A stretch of 64,000 bases of DNA from Streptomyces katrae (GTDB lineage Bacteria > Actinomycetota > Actinomycetes > Streptomycetales > Streptomycetaceae): positions 124,001 through 188,000 of the forward strand of contig NZ_JNZY01000004.1 in NCBI RefSeq assembly GCF_000717655.1. The letters are read 5' to 3'. Below the pieces are notes generated by a model that searched no databases, had not been told where the DNA came from, and saw only the letters and a program-made list of their open reading frames with translations. Every line of letters begins with the position of its first letter. Position 1 is the first letter of the stretch. A program made the position numbers and the translations under genes. Positions 60,837 through 64,000 of the stretch are shown piece by piece.

Positions 60837-62240
60837 TCAGCCCTGCGCGGAGATCCGCGCGAGGCGCTGGGCCTCTTCCCGGGTCGACACCGCGATGGCG
60901 TCCTCGTCGGCGAAGAGCAGTCGGTTGTTCTCGACGATCTGCTTGCCGTTGACCAGGGAGAGGGTGACCGGGGCGGCCGCACCGAAGACCAGCGCGGTGA
61001 CCGGGTCGGCGATGGACGAGTGGGCCAGGGTGCTCAGGTTCCACATCACCAGGTCGGCGCACTTGCCGACCTCGAGCGAGCCGATGTTGTCGGCGCGGCC
61101 GAGGACCTGGGCGCCGCCGTACGTACCGAGGCGCAGGGCCTGGCGCGCGTTGAGGGCGGCCTCGCGGTGGACCGGGTTCAGCCGGTTGATCAGCAGCGCG
61201 TTGCGCAGCTCGGTGTGCAGCTCACCGGACTCGTTCGAGGCGGTGCCGTCCACGCCGAGGCCGACCGGGACGCCGGCGGCGAGCATGTCCGGGACGCGGG
61301 CGATGCCGGCGGCCAGACGGGCGTTGGAGGACGGGCAGTGCGCGACGCCGGTCTTGGTGCGGGCGAACGCGGCGATGTCGGAGTCGTTCATGTGGACGCT
61401 GTGCGCCATCCACACGTCCTCGCCGAGCCAGCCGGTCGACTCGAAGTAGTCGGTCGGGCCCATGCCGAACAGTTCCTTGCAGAACTGCTCTTCCTCGACG
61501 GTCTCGGAGCCGTGCGTGTGCATGCGCACACCGAGGCGGCGGGCCAGCTCGGCGCCCTGCTTCAGCAGCTCGGTGGAGACCGAGAAGGGGGAGCAGGGGG
61601 CGACGGCGACCTGGGTCATCGCGTCGAAGGAGTGGTCGTGGTGCTTCTTGACCGTCGCCTCGGTGTCGGCGAGCGCACCCTCGAGGGTCTCGACGGCGTG
61701 GTCCGGGGGCAGGCCGCCGTCCTTCTTGCTGCGGTCCATGGAGCCGCGGGCGAGGGTGAAGCGGACGCCCATCTCGGACGCGGCGCGGATGATCGCGCCG
61801 GAGAGGTCGCCGGAGCCCTTGGGGTAGACGTAGTGGTGGTCCATGGCGGTGGTGACGCCGCCCTTGGCCATCATCGCCAGGGAGCCCTGGGCGGCCGTGT
61901 AGGCCATCTGCTCGTCGATGCGCGCCCACGTCGGGTACAGCGCGACGAGCCAGTTGAAGAGGTTGTGGTCGGTGGCCAGACCACGGGTGATCCACTGGTA
62001 GAAGTGGTGGTGCGTGTTGACCAGACCCGGGGTGACGAGGTGACCCGTGCCGTCGATGCGGCGGACCACATTGTCGAGGTTCTCGGGGGCTTTGCCCGCA
62101 CCGATGGACTCGATCTTGTTGCCGGCGACGACAACGTGGCCCGAGGCGTACTCGGTGTCGTTCGCGTCGACGGTCGCAATCGCACAGTTCTCGATGACGA
62201 TGCGCTCTACGGCGCCGTCACGCGCTGCCGATGCTGCCAT
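60837..62240 (-). CDS. 8-oxoguanine / guanine-type deaminase (amidohydrolase)
   Basis: 467 aa from the ATG at 62240 with GAGGA six bases upstream. Metal ligands HHH in VNTHHHFYQW (about residue 75), H in MHTHGSE, H in MAHSVHM and D in GVDGTASNE. The subgroup with NTHHHFYQ is the 8-oxoguanine deaminase/TRZ-ATZ-like branch, releasing ammonia and urate from 8-oxoguanine. It would give a direct entry to uricase, encoded just upstream. Guanine deaminase is the alternative. Confidence 0.85.
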   Translation of the reverse strand: MAASAARDGAVERIVIENCAIATVDANDTEYASGHVVVAGNKIESIGAGKAPENLDNVVRRIDGTGHLVTPGLVNTHHHFYQWITRGLATDHNLFNWLVALYPTWARIDEQMAYTAAQGSLAMMAKGGVTTAMDHHYVYPKGSGDLSGAIIRAASEMGVRFTLARGSMDRSKKDGGLPPDHAVETLEGALADTEATVKKHHDHSFDAMTQVAVAPCSPFSVSTELLKQGAELARRLGVRMHTHGSETVEEEQFCKELFGMGPTDYFESTGWLGEDVWMAHSVHMNDSDIAAFARTKTGVAHCPSSNARLAAGIARVPDMLAAGVPVGLGVDGTASNESGELHTELRNALLINRLNPVHREAALNARQALRLGTYGGAQVLGRADNIGSLEVGKCADLVMWNLSTLAHSSIADPVTALVFGAAAPVTLSLVNGKQIVENNRLLFADEDAIAVSTREEAQRLARISAQG

Positions 62241-62382
62241 GGGACTTCCTCGTGCTTTCAGTGGCGGTGCGGGCACGGCAGGACCCAGGGGATTTGAGTG
62301 CCGGAGGCGGGACCTCGACAGCTGACAGTACTGCCGTCCCTCGTTGTGCGTCCGGGTGCCGATTCAGGAAGTTGAAGCGTGT

Positions 62383-62422
62383 CGCGCGGTCCCGGGGCCA
62401 CTGCGGAGCCCCGGGACGCGCG
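62383..62422 (-). terminator. Terminator after uricase
   Basis: Long stem: GTCCCGGGGC with its complement extended by GCGCG pairing and one bulge, eight bases past the uricase stop on the minus strand. Confidence 0.75.
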
Positions 62423-62429
62423 TGCCGTG

Positions 62430-63353
62430 TCAGAGGTTGGTCATGTCCACGGGGATGCGGGCGTCAGCGCCGTCCCGCAGGATCGTGGCCTCGATCAGAC
62501 CGTACGGGCGGTCCGCGGCGAAGTAGACCTCGTTGTCGTTCTTGAGCCCGAACGGCTCGAGGTCAACAAGGAAGTGGTGCTTGTTCGGGAGCGAGAAGCG
62601 GACCTCGTCGATCTCCGAGCGGTGGTTGATGATGCGCGAACCCATCTGGTACAGGGTCTGCTGCAGCGAGAGGGAGTAGGTCTCCGCGAAGGCCTGGAGC
62701 ATGTGCTTCTTGGTCTCGGCGTAGGACTTCTCCCAGTTGGGCATCCGCTGCTCGTCGTCCGACCAGTTGAAGCGCCAGCGGCCCGACACCTGGGTGGCCA
62801 GGATGCGGTCGTACGCCTCCTGCAGGGTCGTGTACTTGTCCTTCACGTAACCCCAGAACTCCGAGTTCGTGGAGTTCATGACGATCAGGTCCTTGAGGCC
62901 GGAGATGACCTCCCAGTTCTGGCCGTCGTACGTGATCTGGGTGACGCGGGTCTCCATGCCCTTGCGGACGAAGGAGTGGTTGACCTCGTCGGAGCCGATG
63001 AACTTGGAGTTGGCGTCCGAGGTGGCGATCCGGTCCCAGGCGTACTCCTCGATCCGGATGCGCGCACGCTGGATCGGCTCCTGGCTGTTCACGAACCAGC
63101 GCGCCAGGTGGATGCCGAACTGCTCGGCGGACTCGATGCCGTACTCCTTGGCGAACGCGTACACCGTGTTCTTGGTGGTGTCCGTCGGAAGGACGTTGGC
63201 GTTCGAGCCGGAGTAGTGGACGTCGTCCATGTCGCCGGAGAGGGCGACCGAGACGTTCAGGTCCTTGATGTGGTGGGTGTCGCCGTCCCGCGTGATCTTG
63301 ACGACGCGGTTCTCTGCCTTGCCGTACTGGTTCTGGCCCAGAATCGTGGCCAT
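62430..63353 (-). CDS. Uricase (urate oxidase)
   Basis: 307 aa, two T-fold domains. Catalytic K12 and T57 (PTDTTKNTVYAFAKEYG), the N-terminal GKAENRVVKITR, and C-terminal LPNKHHFLVDLEPFGLKNDNEV. Oxidises urate to 5-hydroxyisourate with O2, no cofactor. ATG at 63353 lies one base from the preceding stop, so it is the third gene of the uraD-pucM-uricase operon. Confidence 0.94.
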   Translation of the reverse strand: MATILGQNQYGKAENRVVKITRDGDTHHIKDLNVSVALSGDMDDVHYSGSNANVLPTDTTKNTVYAFAKEYGIESAEQFGIHLARWFVNSQEPIQRARIRIEEYAWDRIATSDANSKFIGSDEVNHSFVRKGMETRVTQITYDGQNWEVISGLKDLIVMNSTNSEFWGYVKDKYTTLQEAYDRILATQVSGRWRFNWSDDEQRMPNWEKSYAETKKHMLQAFAETYSLSLQQTLYQMGSRIINHRSEIDEVRFSLPNKHHFLVDLEPFGLKNDNEVYFAADRPYGLIEATILRDGADARIPVDMTNL

Positions 63354-63354
63354 G

Positions 63355-63756
63355 CTAGCTCCCTCGGTAAACGGAGTAGCCGAACGGGTTGAGCAGCAGC
63401 GGTACGTGGTAGTGCTCGCCCGGGTTCACCGCAAAGGTGATGGTGACCTCGGGGAAGAACGCACCGCTGTCCCTTACGCGGGGGGCGTCCTGCTGCGCCT
63501 CGGCTTGCTTCTTCTCGAAGTACGCCTCGGTCTCGAAGTCGAGACGTACGTGGGTGGTACCCTCCGGCAGCGCCGGCAGGTCCTTGCAGCGCCCGTCCGC
63601 ATCGGTGGCGGAGCCGCCCAGGGTCGCCCACTCGCCGTCGGGCCCGGTACGGGCGGACAGGGAGATGGCGACGCCCTCGGCGGGGCGTCCGACGCTGGTG
63701 TCCAGGATGTGCGTGGACACCGAATTTCTCGGAGATGCCGCGGTCTCAGTGCTCAT
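63355..63756 (-). CDS. pucM: 5-Hydroxyisourate hydrolase (transthyretin-like)
   Basis: 133 aa from the ATG at 63756, which has AAGGAG seven bases upstream; a GTG two codons earlier overlaps the upstream stop but is too near the ribosome site. STHILDTSVGRPAEG supplies the N-terminal active-site His, HVRLDFETEAYF the middle, and the C-terminal YRGS tetrapeptide that marks the enzyme is present. Converts 5-hydroxyisourate to OHCU. Confidence 0.93.
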   Translation of the reverse strand: MSTETAASPRNSVSTHILDTSVGRPAEGVAISLSARTGPDGEWATLGGSATDADGRCKDLPALPEGTTHVRLDFETEAYFEKKQAEAQQDAPRVRDSGAFFPEVTITFAVNPGEHYHVPLLLNPFGYSVYRGS

Positions 63757-63758
63757 GC

Positions 63759-64000
63759 TCACGCTCCTTCTTCTGCGAGTTCGACGAGGCGGGTCAGACG
63801 GATCCGGTTGATCTTCACGAGCTCGCCGCGGGCGATCTCCCGCTCCTGCTCCGGCGAATTGTCGATCCGGACCTTGACCGCGTCCCGCATGAACTCACCG
63901 GTCGCACCGGTGGCGCAGATGAGGAAGACGTGGCCGAACTTCTCCTGGTACGCCAGGTTCAGTTCGAGGAGCTCGTTCTTGAGCTCCTCCGAAGCGCCGG
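63759..64000 (-). CDS. uraD: OHCU decarboxylase, C-terminal part (truncated by window edge)
   Basis: The last 79 residues only. YQEKFGHVFLICATG and the following helical RGELVKINRIRLTRLVEL are typical of the 2-oxo-4-hydroxy-4-carboxy-5-ureidoimidazoline decarboxylase family, which makes S-allantoin. Stop at 63759 lies two bases before the hydrolase ATG. N-terminal half with the catalytic His lies outside the window. Confidence 0.85.
   Translation of the reverse strand, partial: GASEELKNELLELNLAYQEKFGHVFLICATGATGEFMRDAVKVRIDNSPEQEREIARGELVKINRIRLTRLVELAEEGA

Noticed and set aside
59181..62297. 1038-codon open frame on the plus strand
   Set aside because: Antisense shadow of the NCS2 permease and deaminase genes, rich in Gly, Asp, Val and His.

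Overview
The window is high-GC actinobacterial chromosome, almost certainly Streptomyces. GTG starts are common, many genes are coupled by GTGA/ATGA overlaps, F420-type oxidoreductases and FemX/MurJ are present, and TTA codons are nearly absent. I see no rRNA, tRNA, CRISPR array, insertion sequence or prophage. Both ends cut genes: an NCS1 permease at the left and an OHCU decarboxylase at the right.

Left part (1-10.7 kb): a reductive pyrimidine/hydantoin catabolic set on the minus strand (beta-ureidopropionase-like nitrilase, class III aminotransferase, dihydropyrimidinase, LLM-class oxidoreductase, NCS1 permease) has a tight five-gene operon (695-5716) lodged inside it. That operon encodes a BacA/AerD-like prephenate decarboxylase homologue, a 426-aa protein of unknown function with an HDxxH motif, a DMT-type exporter, an ATP-grasp ligase and a class IV aminotransferase. 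Its first gene starts with TTG, carries a TTA (bldA-type) codon at position 13 and lies behind a perfect 8-4-8 inverted repeat. This looks like a small biosynthetic cluster for a non-proteinogenic amino acid or dipeptide and is the most interesting system here.

10.8-26.9 kb: a low-complexity hypothetical protein, an F420/PPOX protein, a small predicted exported peptide, a divergent XRE regulator/methionine aminopeptidase pair around an AT-rich symmetric operator, a TTA-containing gamma-glutamyltransferase, a P450, and an envelope operon femX-murJ-response regulator-histidine kinase-GerMN-like lipoprotein. Divergent from these are an L,D-transpeptidase lipoprotein and a secreted CocE-type hydrolase.

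27-42.3 kb: the gluABCD-type glutamate ABC importer, exonuclease III, a metallo-beta-lactamase-fold protein, and a ribose/CUT2-type sugar ABC operon ending in a ROK kinase with a divergent Gfo/Idh/MocA dehydrogenase that appears leaderless. Then come a P450 behind a perfect 22-bp palindrome, an EamA exporter, a DHFR-like reductase and an SDR.

42.4-64 kb: purine/ureide catabolism dominates: allantoicase, allantoinase, the IclR regulator AllR, malate synthase, a MocA-like nucleotidyltransferase, an NCS2 permease, an 8-oxoguanine deaminase, uricase, hydroxyisourate hydrolase and OHCU decarboxylase. Together they convert urate through allantoin toward glyoxylate, which malate synthase feeds into central metabolism. 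Matching TTCC...GGAA inverted repeats before allB/allR and before malate synthase suggest one AllR regulon. Interspersed are a DevA/MacB-type ABC exporter, a NarL-type two-component system, a MocR regulator, a Beta-protein family gene, an SGNH lipase, a TetR/SDR pair and a DEDD exonuclease.
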